A stretch of DNA of 64,000 nucleotides from Acanthosepion esculentum (lineage: Eukaryota; Mollusca; Cephalopoda; Sepiida; Sepiidae). The stretch spans positions 41,126,595 through 41,190,594 of the forward strand of contig OZ038492.1 in NCBI GenBank assembly GCA_964036315.1, read 5' to 3'. Of the stretch, positions 22,328 through 33,259 are shown piece after piece (within the stretch, counting starts at the first letter, position 1; each line of letters starts with the position of its first letter). The notes under the pieces were generated by a model, which saw only the letters and a program-made list of their open reading frames with translations, made no database searches and was not told the DNA's origin. A program made the translations under genes and the position numbers.

Positions 22328-22715
22328 CTACTCTGGCTTGCTGTTTATAAGGATAAAATATCTACACCGTACAAATTTTAATTTGGAATGATATCTACAT
22401 TTTAAAAAGATGCTACTTTGATTTGTTATCTTTTACTTGTAGATAATAAGCCAAAGTAGCAGCATGTTTTACTATGTAGATATATATTCCAAATTAAAAT
22501 TTGTACGGTGTAGCCATATTATCCGATCAACATGCTGTTTATCACTAGAATATAAATAAAAGAAACATTTTTAATATTTCAATTACATTTTCTTTATGTT
22601 ATCTATATGATTTAATATGTTTTACTATGTAGATATCATTCCAAAATAAAATTTGTTCTGTGTAGATATTTTCCTTGTAGATACCAAGCCAAAGTAGCCC
22701 CGAAAAATCCCTAAA
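22328..22715. repeat. Nested palindromic repeat cluster in polypurine DNA
   Basis: TCTACACCGTACAAATTTTA at 22361 has its reverse complement (ending TTTGTACGGTGTAG) at about 22499-22513. A central stem pairs GCTACTTTG...GTTATCT (about 22412) with AGATAATAAGCCAAAGTAGC (about 22441). A third related copy, TTCCAAAATAAAATTTGTTC, lies at about 22640. The unit looks like a MITE or satellite monomer in head-to-head and head-to-tail copies. Confidence 0.65.
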
Positions 22716-23440
22716 AGAAACGAATGAAAAAGTATCAAAAATAGAGAAAGTAGAGAAGAAAAGACATTAAAAACAGAGGAAAGAAAAAAGAAAAGAAATA
22801 AAGTAAAAGAATGAAAAGTAGGTAAAAAAAGATGACGAAAAAAGAGATGGGGGAAGAAAAATGAACAAGTGAAAGAAAAAAATAGAAAAAGTGGAAAGGA
22901 AAAGGCGAAAAAAGGAAAGAAAAGACAGATACATAAAATAAGAAAAATTGAAAATAGTAAAAGTAGGACAGAAATAGGGGGATGAAAAGAGAGGTAAATA
23001 AAAACCCTAGAAGAAAGGAAAGAAAAAAGTATCAAAAATAAAGAAAGGAGGAAGAAAAGACATGAAGAAGAGAGGGAAGAGAAGCGAAAAGAAATGAAGG
23101 AAAATAATTAAGAATAAAATGTAGGTAAGAAAACACCACGAATAGAATGGGATGAAGAAGCAAAAGAGAAATGGAAGGTAAAATTTAAAAAAATGAGGAG
23201 CTTGTGAAGAATATACGACAAAAAGAAAGGAAAGATAAAGATATGACTGGAAAAGGAATTAAAAATAGAGAAATTATCAAAGAAAAATTAAACAAATTGG
23301 GAGGAAAGGAAATAAGAAAGACAGTAAAAGAAAAAAAAGAAGAATTAAAACAGAAAAAAACGAAGGAAAAATAAGAAAGAAGAAAGACAAAGAAACGAAA
23401 GAAAACAACTAAAAAAAAGTATTAACGACACCAACATGGC
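22716..23440 (+). repeat. Polypurine tract, part 2
   Basis: The A/G-rich bias returns, including GAAAGAAAAAAGTATC-like recurrences at about 22725 and 23017. The 136-codon Phe/Leu/Ser-rich minus frame (22625-23035) is a compositional artefact. Confidence 0.85.
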
Positions 23441-24300
23441 GGGAAAAGCGACGAAGAAAACAAAGAAAATGTGCGAGAAAAGATAGTGTATTAGAACCAT
23501 AAAATTGATGATAGTGATAAAAAAGAGATAAGGGTGATATTTTATGATCATAATGATGGCGAGTAATGGCTTTGATGAGTTGCCATTGTTGACCATTCGA
23601 CCGACCATCCAACCAAGCGATCGACCAAATATTCGTCCATCCACTTGTCGGCATTGTGTACTGGCTGATTGACTAGTCAAAGACAAAGAAACCATTGTTC
23701 TTTAATAATTTTGGGCAAGGCTCATTGATTTAATCAACACTCGAAACTAATTTACAGAAAAATTTTCACTCTGCAACGTTATTAATTATTTTCTCGTTAA
23801 CTTGAAGCAACAAAAGTCGTTAAGGAGTTTAATAAAGGGAGATGTTGGAAAGAAGATCGGGACAATTTCGAGAAGGGGCTGAGGGTAGAGGCAAAGAAAA
23901 TGAGGGTGGGATTGAAACGTAGAAGAGAAGATGGAGTAGTTAACAAAATATAATCAAGTGGAATGAAATAAAGAAACGTAGATAAAAGAAAATGAAAAAG
24001 AAAGAGGGAAAAAGGATAAAAAATGAGAAAGTGTAGAAAGAATGAGAAATGAAGACAGAAACGGAGAAGTTTTAAAAAATCAATAGACATCTTCAATGTA
24101 TTTGCGCGCAATCAAAAACATATTTCTGTCTATCTGTTGTATATTTCAGCAGTAATCTTTCTTTTTCACACGATTCATTGAATGTGACGAATAAGGAAAG
24201 TTTTATAAGATTTTTATTCAGTTTTGCAATGGTCTTTTTATGAGGACGAAGAGTGTGTAGAAACTGCCCATATGCCACACCACCAACCGCTTTCGGCCAA
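23441..24300. other. No gene recognised; purine-rich patch
   Basis: Purine bias recurs at about 23850-24070. CCGACCATCCAACCAAGCGA and similar GACC-rich phrases at 23600-23650 form a short degenerate repeat. No domain was seen. Confidence 0.4.
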
Positions 24301-24310
24301 TTCACTAGCC

Positions 24311-24313
24311 ATT

Positions 24314-24352
<39 letters not shown>
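24311..24352. repeat. (TTTC)n microsatellite
   Basis: About 10 TTTC units. Confidence 0.95.
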
Positions 24353-24449
24353 AAATGTGTTAATAACTATCTATGTATGTATCACAGGCCGTCCATTATC
24401 TAAATCTGTTAATCTCTCTCCCTCTCTCCCCTTTCTCTCTCTATTCTCG

Positions 24450-24450
<1 letters not shown>

Positions 24451-24523
<73 letters not shown>

Positions 24524-24632
24524 CAGTTTGTTCATATCTATCTACATGTGTTAATTTCTCTCTCTCTCTATCTATCTATCTATAGATATGTCGATAGATA
24601 TATAGATAGATAGAGAGATAGATAGATAGAAA
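24451..24632. repeat. (TATC)n array with short inverted (GATA)n
   Basis: About 18 TATC units to 24522, a further short TATC tract at 24566-24584 and GATA units at 24588-24632 give a small palindrome-like junction. Confidence 0.95.
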
Positions 24633-24784
24633 GAAAGAGAGACGGGTAATTGGAATGATGAATGTGCGGAAAGCGTAAGTTTTATCGGCGTGGAAATTAA
24701 AATTAAAATAGCCGAGCCAATTACAAATTCCGGTCGATTTTTATCGCTCAATTCGCGTTAATACCATTCAAAAAGCATGAATCC

Positions 24785-24850
24785 ATCTTCTTCTAGCTAT
24801 GGGTTAAACAACAGCACAGAGTCAGCCTTCTTAGCTGGGTTGGCAGTCAA
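24785..24850 (+). mobile_element. SINE-D fragment
   Basis: CTTCTTCTAGCTATGGGTTAAACAACAGCACAG and the following block match the CTTCTTCGCCCCCAGCTATG region of SINE-D at 28630-28680. Only the middle is preserved. Confidence 0.45.
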
Positions 24851-25149
24851 TATAGCAGAAAGAAATTTGGGTTTAAACCTGAAGACGGCCGTTTGGAGTA
24901 TTCGTGGTACACTGTGAACCATTTCATGGTTATTACTAATATAATCAAATTATCTGTTAGACTAGTCTAGCAGTTTAATACTAAACCTAACTGACAGCCC
25001 GTCATAACAAGAAAAAAGTTTAATATCTAAAAAAAAAGGACACTAAACTAATTGTTTTTTTATACGGGTTTTCAGATAAGACGTTCTAACCATCTTGACA
25101 CCATTTTTCGTAAGAATCACTGCAAAATCCTTTGAGATATTCAGATAAA

Positions 25150-26300
25150 AATATTTTAAATCAAGCATGATTGACTCTTTCCGCAATTGTCGTCAATACA
25201 TCAGCAGTTGACCTGGAGAAACGAAAGCCATATTGCCTGTCTCAGAAAAGACATCCCTCGCCCATAAGAGATGATGAACCAATTTAGCATTGATTAGAAC
25301 ATCTAGGGATTTCCCCAAAAAGAGGTAGAAGGCTAATAGGCCGATAGTTGGAAAGGTCGGGCGGCTCAATCAGAGTCCTTAAAAGCTGGAACAACAAATG
25401 ATGACTTCCAGCTGACAGGGAAGCAAGAGACAGCGTGGCATTTATTATACAGTTCAGAGAGAGCAGGAACCAGTTCAGGTGAACACTTCTTAAGGACTAT
25501 TACAGGGACAGCATCAGGTTCACATGCTTTAAGGGGATCTAGGTTAGAGATGATAGCAGAGACCATGGATGGGTTTATTTGCATATCACTCAACAGAGAC
25601 TCAGTAGTTCTAGAAGGGAAATTAGGCAGGAATATTCCGGATGAGTCAAGAGTAGGGTTTGGGGGAATTTACGGGCAAAACATTCAGCTTCATCAACAGA
25701 GGATGATAACACCTCATATTGATTGAAGAATGGAGGAATAGAGGCATTACACTTATTTAATGCCCTATTACGGAGCCGCCAGTAATCGCGGTGCCAAAGT
25801 TGTTAGAGGTTATGCGGTGCCTCATTCTCTCGGCAAACAAAGACTTTACTCCTTCGCGGACTCGCTTACATTTATTCCGAGCAGCAACGAATAGGCGCCT
25901 GTTTTGACGAGAGCCGTCACGCCGGTATCGCTAGAAATAGTGGTTCCTGTGTTCTATAGTGGCCGAGCATACAGGTTTGAACCATGGAAAGTAGTGAGGT
26001 TTCAGATGGTATTTCTGAGAAAGGATGAAAATGCCCATGCTGCGTTTGATCCAAGATGAAACCTCAGTTATGCAATTTTCAATTGGGAGTTTAAAGATAT
26101 CAGTCTAAGGGGCGTCACGGAGAAAATCACGGAGTGAGTCCTAATCAGCATGCTGGCATCGGAAAGAGGTCTTGTGGATAGGGTGTTTCTGTTCAATAGA
26201 GGGTTGGAACGAAATATCAATAGCTATCACAAAGTGATCAGAATTACCGACAGGACAGTGTTGCGTAGCTCAGCATATACGATAGGATTATAGTTTTGAA
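25150..26300 (-). pseudogene. LINE-J endonuclease end to start of reverse transcriptase
   Basis: Reading the minus strand, CPVGNSDHFVIAIDISFQ near 26250 carries the SDH motif that ends the AP-like endonuclease of LINEs. A linker follows with RQNRRLFVAARNKCKRVREG at about 25870-25920. The frame at 25366-25593 reads PSMVSAIISNLDPLKACEPD and VPVIVLKKCSPELVPALSEL, the KASGPDxIPxxxLK segment at the start of the RT. Then come a decayed NYRPISLLP and QYGFRFSRSTADVLTTI at about 25170-25230. It ends before the catalytic YADD. Stops and frameshifts make it dead. It is complementary in coverage to the 3'-end copies elsewhere. Confidence 0.8.
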
Positions 26301-26379
26301 AGCGTGTCTTGAACGAAATAAGTATTGTTTTAACAGAAAACGAAAAATATGAATCCGAAATCCAAAGCCAATTGCAAAA

Positions 26380-26850
26380 GGTAAATATGTTTTCGAAAAG
26401 TTTAGCAAAATATTAGGAAACATGAAAATTTCGTAGGGAACGGAGAAAAGAATACTGAACTATTACGTAATATCGGTCTTCCTATAAGACAATTAATACT
26501 GGAAATTTCCTCACAGATGAAGTATAGACTTGATGCAACAGAAATGTGGTTCTATAGAATAATGCTGAGAATATCATGGACTGAACATGTGTGTAACGAA
26601 GAAGTTTTAGATAAAATGGAGACAAAATAGACACTTCTAATTAACAGAACGGAGATGTTAAAATTAAACAAGTACAGAAATGTAAAGATGGAAGTTTTTG
26701 AAGAGAGTACGAAAAATGGGATACATGAATCCGTAGTTGCAAGGGATAGGAAAATTGCCTCCCAAACGCTAAGCGAAGTATTAAGAAACAAGAAAATTTC
26801 GTCAAAGACGAGAAAAGAGTCGAAATTGCTATCTAATACTAAGCCTCCTA
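26380..26850 (+). pseudogene. LINE-W C-terminal relic, partly duplicated
   Basis: At about 26545 the translation reads MWFYRIMLRISWTEHVCNEE, the conserved LINE-W segment, and before it lie decayed YVISVLLYD-like bases. Downstream (26655-26855) a second piece reads VVARDRKIASQTLSEVLRNK and ISSKTRKES, which belongs upstream in the protein order. The copy is therefore rearranged, or two fragments are juxtaposed. Stops are frequent. Confidence 0.65.
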
Positions 26851-26905
26851 TATAGGAGATAAATATGAAGCTAAAGAAAGCGAGATTGATAGTGTTAGGG
26901 AGAGA

Positions 26906-26906
26906 T

Positions 26907-26989
<83 letters not shown>
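26906..26989. repeat. (GATA)n(GA)n microsatellite
   Basis: About 8 GATA units followed by about 25 GA units. Confidence 0.95.
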
Positions 26990-26990
<1 letters not shown>

Positions 26991-27066
26991 AAATGATGAG
27001 TAGTTAATAGTGAAATACACATAAATTATGGAGAAATAAACCGCCAGCGATACATATGTAGAAGGT

Positions 27067-27122
27067 GTGTGTGTGTGTGTGTGTGTCTGTGTGTGTGTGT
27101 GTGTGTGCGTGAGAGAGAGAGG
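27067..27122. repeat. (TG)n(GA)n microsatellite
   Basis: About 20 TG units with a few interruptions passing into GA units. Confidence 0.9.
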
Positions 27123-27189
27123 TTGGGAAGTAAACCGAGGGATCATAATTATAAATAAGAGACAAAAAAAGAAAAATACTCTGCCAACT

Positions 27190-27191
<2 letters not shown>

Positions 27192-27254
<63 letters not shown>

Positions 27255-27269
27255 GTGAGTGAGAGACAC

Positions 27270-27302
<33 letters not shown>

Positions 27303-27307
27303 CAGAG
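27192..27307. repeat. (TA)n then (GA)n microsatellite
   Basis: About 29 TA units to 27249, then GAGACA/GAGAGA repeats to 27307. Confidence 0.9.
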
Positions 27308-27448
27308 AGGTGACGAAAACAAGAAAATAAGTAGTCAGTTGGTGGTACCTTCTGACGAGTAGACGGAGCGATTGTTAGAGGGTCTGTCTACGAAAATCTG
27401 GAGTCGAGATAAAATCATTTAAGGGATAAATTTTATATTTGTCTTAAT

Positions 27449-27483
27449 CACACACACACACACACATATATACACACACAAAT

Positions 27484-27554
<71 letters not shown>

Positions 27555-27609
27555 TAGATAGATAGATAGAGAAAAAAGAAAAAAAAGATTAATGAAATAG
27601 ATATAAGCG

Positions 27610-27663
<54 letters not shown>

Positions 27664-27664
27664 A
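27449..27664. repeat. Compound (CA)n(TA)n(GA)n(GATA)n(GAAA)n region
   Basis: Five simple repeats follow each other within 216 bp, ending with about 13 GAAA units. The 121-codon minus frame is an artefact of this composition. Confidence 0.9.
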
Positions 27665-28520
27665 GAAAGCTCAATGATAAGTTAAGGATGTGAATATTTG
27701 AGAAAAAGACAGGATGAGAATTGATATTCGAAACGATGAAATAAAAACAAAGGCGTGTCTTACTGAGAAAAAATCCAACAAGGAAGCGACAAGAGTCACG
27801 GAAAGTCATTGCCTTGAAGCTTAAAGTTATTTCAAAAGACTAATTATTGATTTTATCACATCGTAAAACAGGGTCAGAGTTTGTTCTATGAATTAACAAA
27901 AAAAAAAAGAAAAGAAAAAAAGTTGATTAGGGAAGAAAAAAGTAAATGAAGAGTTTGATTAGAAAGAGGAAAAAATGAAGAGAAATAAAGAAATGGATGA
28001 ATCCTTAGCAAATAGACTAAAAACTACACCCAATCGGCTTTGATCACCATTTTCGTTTTCAGTGTATTTTTGCACGTCGAAGTGTGTGCTTATTATTGTT
28101 CTGTGCTTGATAACCGAAGGCGAAACGGTTCGGTTGTCGTGAAATTTGGTATTCGAAATCATTCCATATCCTGGAATTCGAACGTGAAATGCTGAAGCTG
28201 GAGGCGAGCTTGCTTTATACGTAATCCTGATTTAAAAGAATAAAAAGCGAAATAAAAACGGAAAGGAGACAGGAAAATAAAGGAAGTGAAGAAAAGGAAA
28301 AGCGAGTAGGAAGTTAAACACAAAATATGGACAGAACGAGAAAGTAAACGCCGAAAAGAAAAAAAACAAAATAATAAAAGCAAATATTAATTCACAGTAA
28401 AGAAAGAAAAATCGTGATTTAAGCGAAAATGGTGGTTGATCCAAAAGAAAACATGGCAAACAAAATAAACTATTGCCATCAATATCTCACCAGTTTGCTT
28501 CTGAATTAAAACCATGGTGA
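27665..28520. other. No gene recognised
   Basis: A/G-biased at 27895-27985 and 28240-28400. Short minus-strand frames reflect that bias. No motif is seen. Confidence 0.4.
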
Positions 28521-28529
28521 TTTTCTTAG

Positions 28530-28800
28530 GGAGGCACAGTGGAGTATTGAGGAATCGGAGAGCCGAGTTCGAATTCCAGTCGAATCCATTACATTCACTT
28601 ACGTGCTATTACCCTTGGGAAAGGTACAGAACCTCTTCTTCGCCCCCAGCTATGGATAAATAACAGGTCAGACCGTGTTTTATAGCCATGGATGGCAAAT
28701 TACTGCGGGAAAAATCTGCCTCGTCAGTCATGTTTCGAAAGATAAATGATCGCCTAAGTGTGTATCGCGCATGGCACATAACTGACTGACTAATTTTCTT
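28530..28800 (+). mobile_element. SINE-D copy
   Basis: The head resembles a tRNA: an A-box-like GGCACAGTGGAGTATTGAGG and a B-box-like GAGTTCGAATTCC. The body contains ACCCTTGGGAAAGGTAC, CCCCCAGCTATGGATAA, AGACCGTGTTTTATAGCCAT and a 3' TCATG...GAAA...ATGA hairpin, then GTGTGTATCGCGCATGGCAC. The same order, reverse complemented, is seen at 39470-39790, which defines a family of about 320 bp. It abuts the SINE-B array on the other strand. Confidence 0.8.
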
Positions 28801-29400
28801 AGCGTAGCACAATGGATCACTCAGTGAGGAACAAACTCATATTTTTACTCGCAATTGATCTAAGGAGACAAGCTTGTTAACCATTACACCACGTAGAAGT
28901 ACCGAAGATATTTTTCTAAGTTCGAAATTATGGGGCACTCAATGAGGATCGAACTCACTATTCAGCCGTAAATTGCTCTAGCGAGACATGTTTGTTAACC
29001 ATTACGACAAGTCGAATGACCAATATCATTTTATAAGGGTAGGTTAGATGTGGCACAAGGGCGAAAGTATAGGACATTCAGTGAGGAACGAATTCACTTT
29101 TCTCTCGTAATTGATCTACCGAGACAAGCTTGTTAATCATTACCCCACTTAAAAGTACCGAGGATGATTTTCTAAGCTGGAAAGTATGGGACACTTATTT
29201 CAGGTGTAATTGATCTAGCGAGACAAGTTTGTTAATCATTACGCCACGTCGAAGTACCCAAGATGATTTTATAAGCGTAGCTTAGACGTGGAACGAGGGC
29301 GAAAGTAAGGAAAAATCAGTGAGGATCGAACTCATTATTCAGTCGTAAATTGATCTAGCGAGATAAGCTCCCTAACCATTACACCACTTCGAGTTGCCAT
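28801..29400 (-). mobile_element. Head-to-tail array of five SINE-B units
   Basis: Five heads on the minus strand at about 28825-28903, 28939-29020, 29081-29159, 29189-29260 and 29318-29398 each have an A-box-like GTAATGGTTAACAAGC and most have a B-box-like GAGTTCGATCCTC. They are linked by bodies of 35-60 bp resembling CACATCTAAGCTACGCTTAT. Spacing varies from 100 to 140 bp because some bodies are truncated. No target duplications separate the units, so the chain looks like a tandem multimer. Confidence 0.8.
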
Positions 29401-29419
29401 AAAATAAATTACACCTATT

Positions 29420-30060
29420 AATCTTAGTGGCTTAAAGTGTTGGCTTGTTGGTCTTTGCGAGTTCAATGCCGAGAACGAACAAATACTGGAACAAGGTGGT
29501 ACTGGGTTAAATGGTAGCAGTATCACTCGTAGAAGGTCTGATACTAGGTATACCAAGTTATTTATGAAATAAATGATTAGGCAAATGATTAAACATTGAA
29601 ATGTTTTAATTAAGATAATTTCCTTAATGCCATTTTCTATGGCTACCTGCTCGTACCGGAGTATGTCTGTCTACTAGGGTGGCTAGCCAATCCCTTTTGC
29701 AGATGCCTGCTCAGGTACATTTCTCTTTAGTCAACATCCACAGAGCCCACCTGTGGTTTATATTGTAACTGCGGTGAACGGAGCTTCGGTAGTTTTAGTT
29801 TCTGGCGTGATCAACAGTCTGATCAAGGTCATCATGATGAATTAGACACTGAGCAATAATTGAGCTGTGATCAATAAGAACAAGACGATATATCCCTAGA
29901 TATAATAGACAGAACGAGAACAGTCTGCCTCCATAGATTAAATAGAGTGTTCAGTTTGGAATTCTCTGAAGATTACCTGGTTTGACAGACACCTGAAGAA
30001 GGCCAGAGAGCACAACAGTTGAAACGTGATAACAATAAATATGAAAACATTAGTCCGAAT
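29420..30060 (+). mobile_element. SINE-E copy
   Basis: The head contains GTGGCTTAAAGTGTTGGC and GAGTTCAATGCC, in the positions of A and B boxes. The body includes TCCTTAATGCCATTTTCTAT, GCCCACCTGTGGTTTATATT and CGTGATCAACAGTCTGA. The 3' part has CTGAAGA at 29993-29999 and GAAAC at 30021-30025, a hammerhead-like spacing. Relatives occur at 30850-31195, 39800-39970 and 49795-50115. The family and exact ends are inferred from their comparison. Confidence 0.65.
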
Positions 30061-30761
<701 letters not shown>

Positions 30762-30849
30762 TAGAGTTCAGTCTTATCGTTGGCCCTACAGTAAAGGTTT
30801 ATCCGCCGTTTGAAAGGTCGTGTTTTTAATCCTGCTAGGCGTTGGGACG

Positions 30850-31194
30850 CTATTCACACCAGTTTATTTGTCAATGACCGGAACATGCGGCATGTGGAAC
30901 TGAGATACGTGGTAGCAGTATCACTCGCACAGTGAGTTGACAGGAAAAGGATTAAACTTACTAAACTGATTTAATTACGGCAATTTCCTTAATACCATCT
31001 TCTATGGTTGGCCATTCGTATCTTAGTATACATATCTACTAGGTGGGCTGCTCAGGCACATTTCTATTTCCTGTGGTTTATACTGCAACTATGCTGAGCG
31101 GACATTAGTTTCTGGGAGAGAGAGCATTATCTAGTGTGACCAACAGTCTGAACAAAGCCAGCACGATCCAACACTCGGTCACGGTGTTTTGTGA

Positions 31195-31195
<1 letters not shown>
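30850..31195 (+). mobile_element. SINE-E fragment
   Basis: TGGTAGCAGTATCACTCG at about 30911, TTTCCTTAATACCATCTTCT at about 30985, CTGTGGTTTATACTGCAACT and GTGACCAACAGTCTGA follow the order of 29520-29830. The copy ends at a (TA)n tract at 31196 before the hammerhead-like part. Confidence 0.7.
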
Positions 31196-31244
<49 letters not shown>

Positions 31245-31263
31245 GTGTGTATGTGTGTGTGTG
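31196..31263. repeat. (TA)n(TG)n microsatellite
   Basis: About 20 TA units followed by interrupted TG units, directly at the edge of the Tc1-like element. Confidence 0.95.
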
Positions 31264-31864
31264 CAGAGGTTAGACAAAATAATGTGAACAGCTTGCAAAA
31301 ATAGCAATGTTTTAAATTCTGGCGTTTCCGGCTATTTGTAAACATCAAGCCGGCATACTATGTAACTGCCCAGAACTGTAATCCTTTACTTTGCTTTTCC
31401 ACTTAATTACGTCATTTTTTATCTTCAGGTAAAAGAGTTGCATAGTAAAATACAAAAATGCGCCACCTGCCAGATTTTTAAAGAGGACAAACAGTTGTTG
31501 CCCGATTAGCAGGAAAGCTTACCCAAAACAAGGCAAAAAAAGTCATGGTTTGATGAACATTATAACGTAATGAAAGCTCTTCCATGGCCAGCACAATCAC
31601 CTGATATCAACATAATTGAATCATTATGGCGAGCGCTAGAGCAGAAAGTGAGGAACCGATTTCCTCCACCGTCGTCGCTGAAGCAACCTTCTGAGATTTT
31701 GATTGAAGAATCGGATAAAATTCCACTGGAAACAATTTAAAATTTATTTGATTCCATTCCACGTAGAAAGAAAGAAGTTTTAGAAGCTAATGGAAGTCCA
31801 ACACCTTATTACTCAATAAATAAATGTTTAAGCCAGGTATTCAGACTATTCTGTCTAACCACTG
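31264..31864 (+). mobile_element. Internally deleted Tc1-like transposon, 601 bp with both termini
   Basis: The left end CAGAGGTTAGACAAAATAAT and the right end (reverse complement CAGTGGTTAGACAGAATAGT) match at 17 of 20 positions and continue TGTGAA/CTGAAT, giving terminal inverted repeats of about 28 bp. Inside, ATG at 31459 starts MRHLPDF, a stop, then RGQTVVARLAGKLTQNKAKK, the N-terminal helix-turn-helix type segment. In another frame come LPWPAQSPDINIIESLWRAL with the SPDxNxIE catalytic segment and RFPPPSSLKQPSEIL, ending ANGSPTPY and a stop. The middle, including the first catalytic aspartates, has been deleted. TA target bases are not preserved: the flanks are (TG)n and (TC)n repeats. 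Confidence 0.85.
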
Positions 31865-31878
31865 TCTCTCTCTCTCCC

Positions 31879-31936
<58 letters not shown>
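31865..31936. repeat. (TC)n(TA)n microsatellite
   Basis: Interrupted TC units to about 31911, then about 12 TA units. Confidence 0.9.
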
Positions 31937-31937
<1 letters not shown>

Positions 31938-31959
31938 GGGACCTCCAATGTTTTTAGAA

Positions 31960-32240
31960 GTGACGGCTCTTCAAACCTCCTCAATATGCTCTGTAAGGCT
32001 TAAGTTTCCAAGACCTGCTTTCTTATGCGTCCAAGGAATTTATGTGTCCAAGGAATTTAAATTGTTTCTTCCTGATTGAGTATAAATGTTCTTGTTTCTA
32101 TTTTCTTTAAGACGTTTTCGTTTCTTACTAACTCCGTCCATAGAATTCTCAGTATCCTTCTGTAGAACCAAAGTTCTGTTGCCTACAGCTTTTTCTTCAT
32201 TCGTGGGAACATTGTCTAATATCCATTACCATACAAGAGG
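31960..32240 (-). pseudogene. LINE-W C-terminal relic
   Basis: The reverse complement contains TGGTTCTACAGAAGGATACTGAGAATTC-like sequence at 32145-32175, equivalent to the WFYRRMLRI codons, and KFLGxI-like sequence at about 32030-32060. The N-terminal edge at 32200-32230 resembles YGNGYWTM. Frames are broken. A short duplication, TGTCCAAGGAATTTA at about 32044, is present. Confidence 0.65.
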
Positions 32241-32380
32241 ATAGATATCAAATAATAAACTAAAGAAAATATGCTCGCCGGATCTCTCGAGTCTGCAGAC
32301 CGATAGTAAAAACGCGTATCCACTAAAAATAAAATTTGAAGTAAAAACAATGTCGGATTGACAATAAATTCTCTTTTTCC

Positions 32381-32383
<3 letters not shown>

Positions 32384-32427
<44 letters not shown>
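32384..32427. repeat. (TA)n microsatellite
   Basis: About 22 TA units, directly at the 3' end of the minus-strand SINE-A copy. Confidence 0.95.
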
Positions 32428-32432
<5 letters not shown>

Positions 32433-32582
32433 TAAGCAATTCATCGAGTCTAGAAGAAACCTCAACAGAATGCAGAAAGCACTGGACGGCCGTTTCGCTC
32501 TATATTTGAGACTCATAAATAGTGCGCATCCACTACCGAGAATTGAAACCCGGACAATTACATTATCAGGCAAACGTCATAC
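32428..32582 (-). mobile_element. SINE-A copy with tRNA-like head
   Basis: On the minus strand the head reads GGTGGTATGACGTTTGCC (A-box-like) and GGGTTTCAATTC (B-box-like), with CCGGG and CTCGG forming a T-like stem. The hammerhead-derived segment follows (32468-32531). The tail GAGTCTAG...GCTTAATTA runs into (TA)n. This copy supplies the head that is missing from the copy at 50403-50532. Confidence 0.75.
32468..32531 (-). ncRNA. Decayed hammerhead ribozyme in SINE-A
   Basis: Aligned to 50431-50494, this copy keeps the outer stem I (GGATGC/GCATTC), CAGTGC, GAAAC and the GTC triplet. The core CTGATGA has become TTTATGA, losing the essential C3 and G5. Stem II now pairs CTC with GAG instead of GTCC with GGAC. 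It is predicted to be inactive. Confidence 0.6.
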
Positions 32583-33105
32583 CACCTGTTTAAATTGAAT
32601 TTAAACTAGTTTGTAGTAAGATAGATGTATATGCATATATCAATGATGAAATATTTTGTCTGTACATATATACACAGATATATATATATCTCCTTCTTTA
32701 TCTATCTATCTATCTATCTATCTATATACATATACACATAGAGACTTAAGTCAGCAATTTAATCCAATTATATATTTCCAAATCAATTGCTTGCCCTTTT
32801 CTCAATATCAGATTATTATTCCTACACTTTTACAAAATCTCCCTCTCTCTTTACAAACCTGTTCATGGCGTATGTTTGTAAATACGTATATTTATATAGT
32901 CTAAATTATGAACCAATGTTTGCAAATCATACTTGCTGGATTTCATTTGCAAACAAGAATGGATTTTTTTATTTACTTAATAGCTATTTGCGTTTCGTTT
33001 TTTATTTAATATTCACTGTTTATGTAAGTTGTGATATCACAGATAACATAAACATAACTTTTAATCTAAAAGTCGAATACAGTAGGTAGGAAACTGGGAT
33101 ATATA
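32583..33105. other. No gene recognised; short (TATC)n
   Basis: A short TATC tract at 32699-32724 lies in AT-rich DNA. The 82- and 100-codon plus frames have no known domain. Confidence 0.4.
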
Positions 33106-33109
33106 AGTA

Positions 33110-33250
33110 CCGTAAGGAATAGAGACATGGAAAATAGATTCGGAGAGCTGGGTTGAAATCTTTGTCAGAGTCTGTTGCGTTTACTTGGCACAAATAACCT
33201 TGGGAAAAGGCATGAATCAGTTTCTTTTATGGAGGACATATATTAGGATC
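33110..33250 (+). mobile_element. SINE-D fragment
   Basis: GATTCGGAGAGCTGGGTTGAAATC, TTTACTTGGCAC and AACCTTGGGAAAAGGCATGA follow the SINE-D head and body order at 28553-28630. The 3' half is absent. Confidence 0.6.
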
Positions 33251-33259
33251 TTGTGCTTT

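Noticed and set aside
22625..23035. 136-codon Phe/Leu/Ser-rich minus-strand frame that looks like a membrane protein
   Set aside because: Polypyrimidine strand of a purine tract; the hydrophobic composition follows from the base bias.
29990..30030. A complete hammerhead in SINE-E
   Set aside because: CTGAAGA and GAAAC are correctly ordered, but no cleavage triplet and stem I could be placed; kept only as hammerhead-like.
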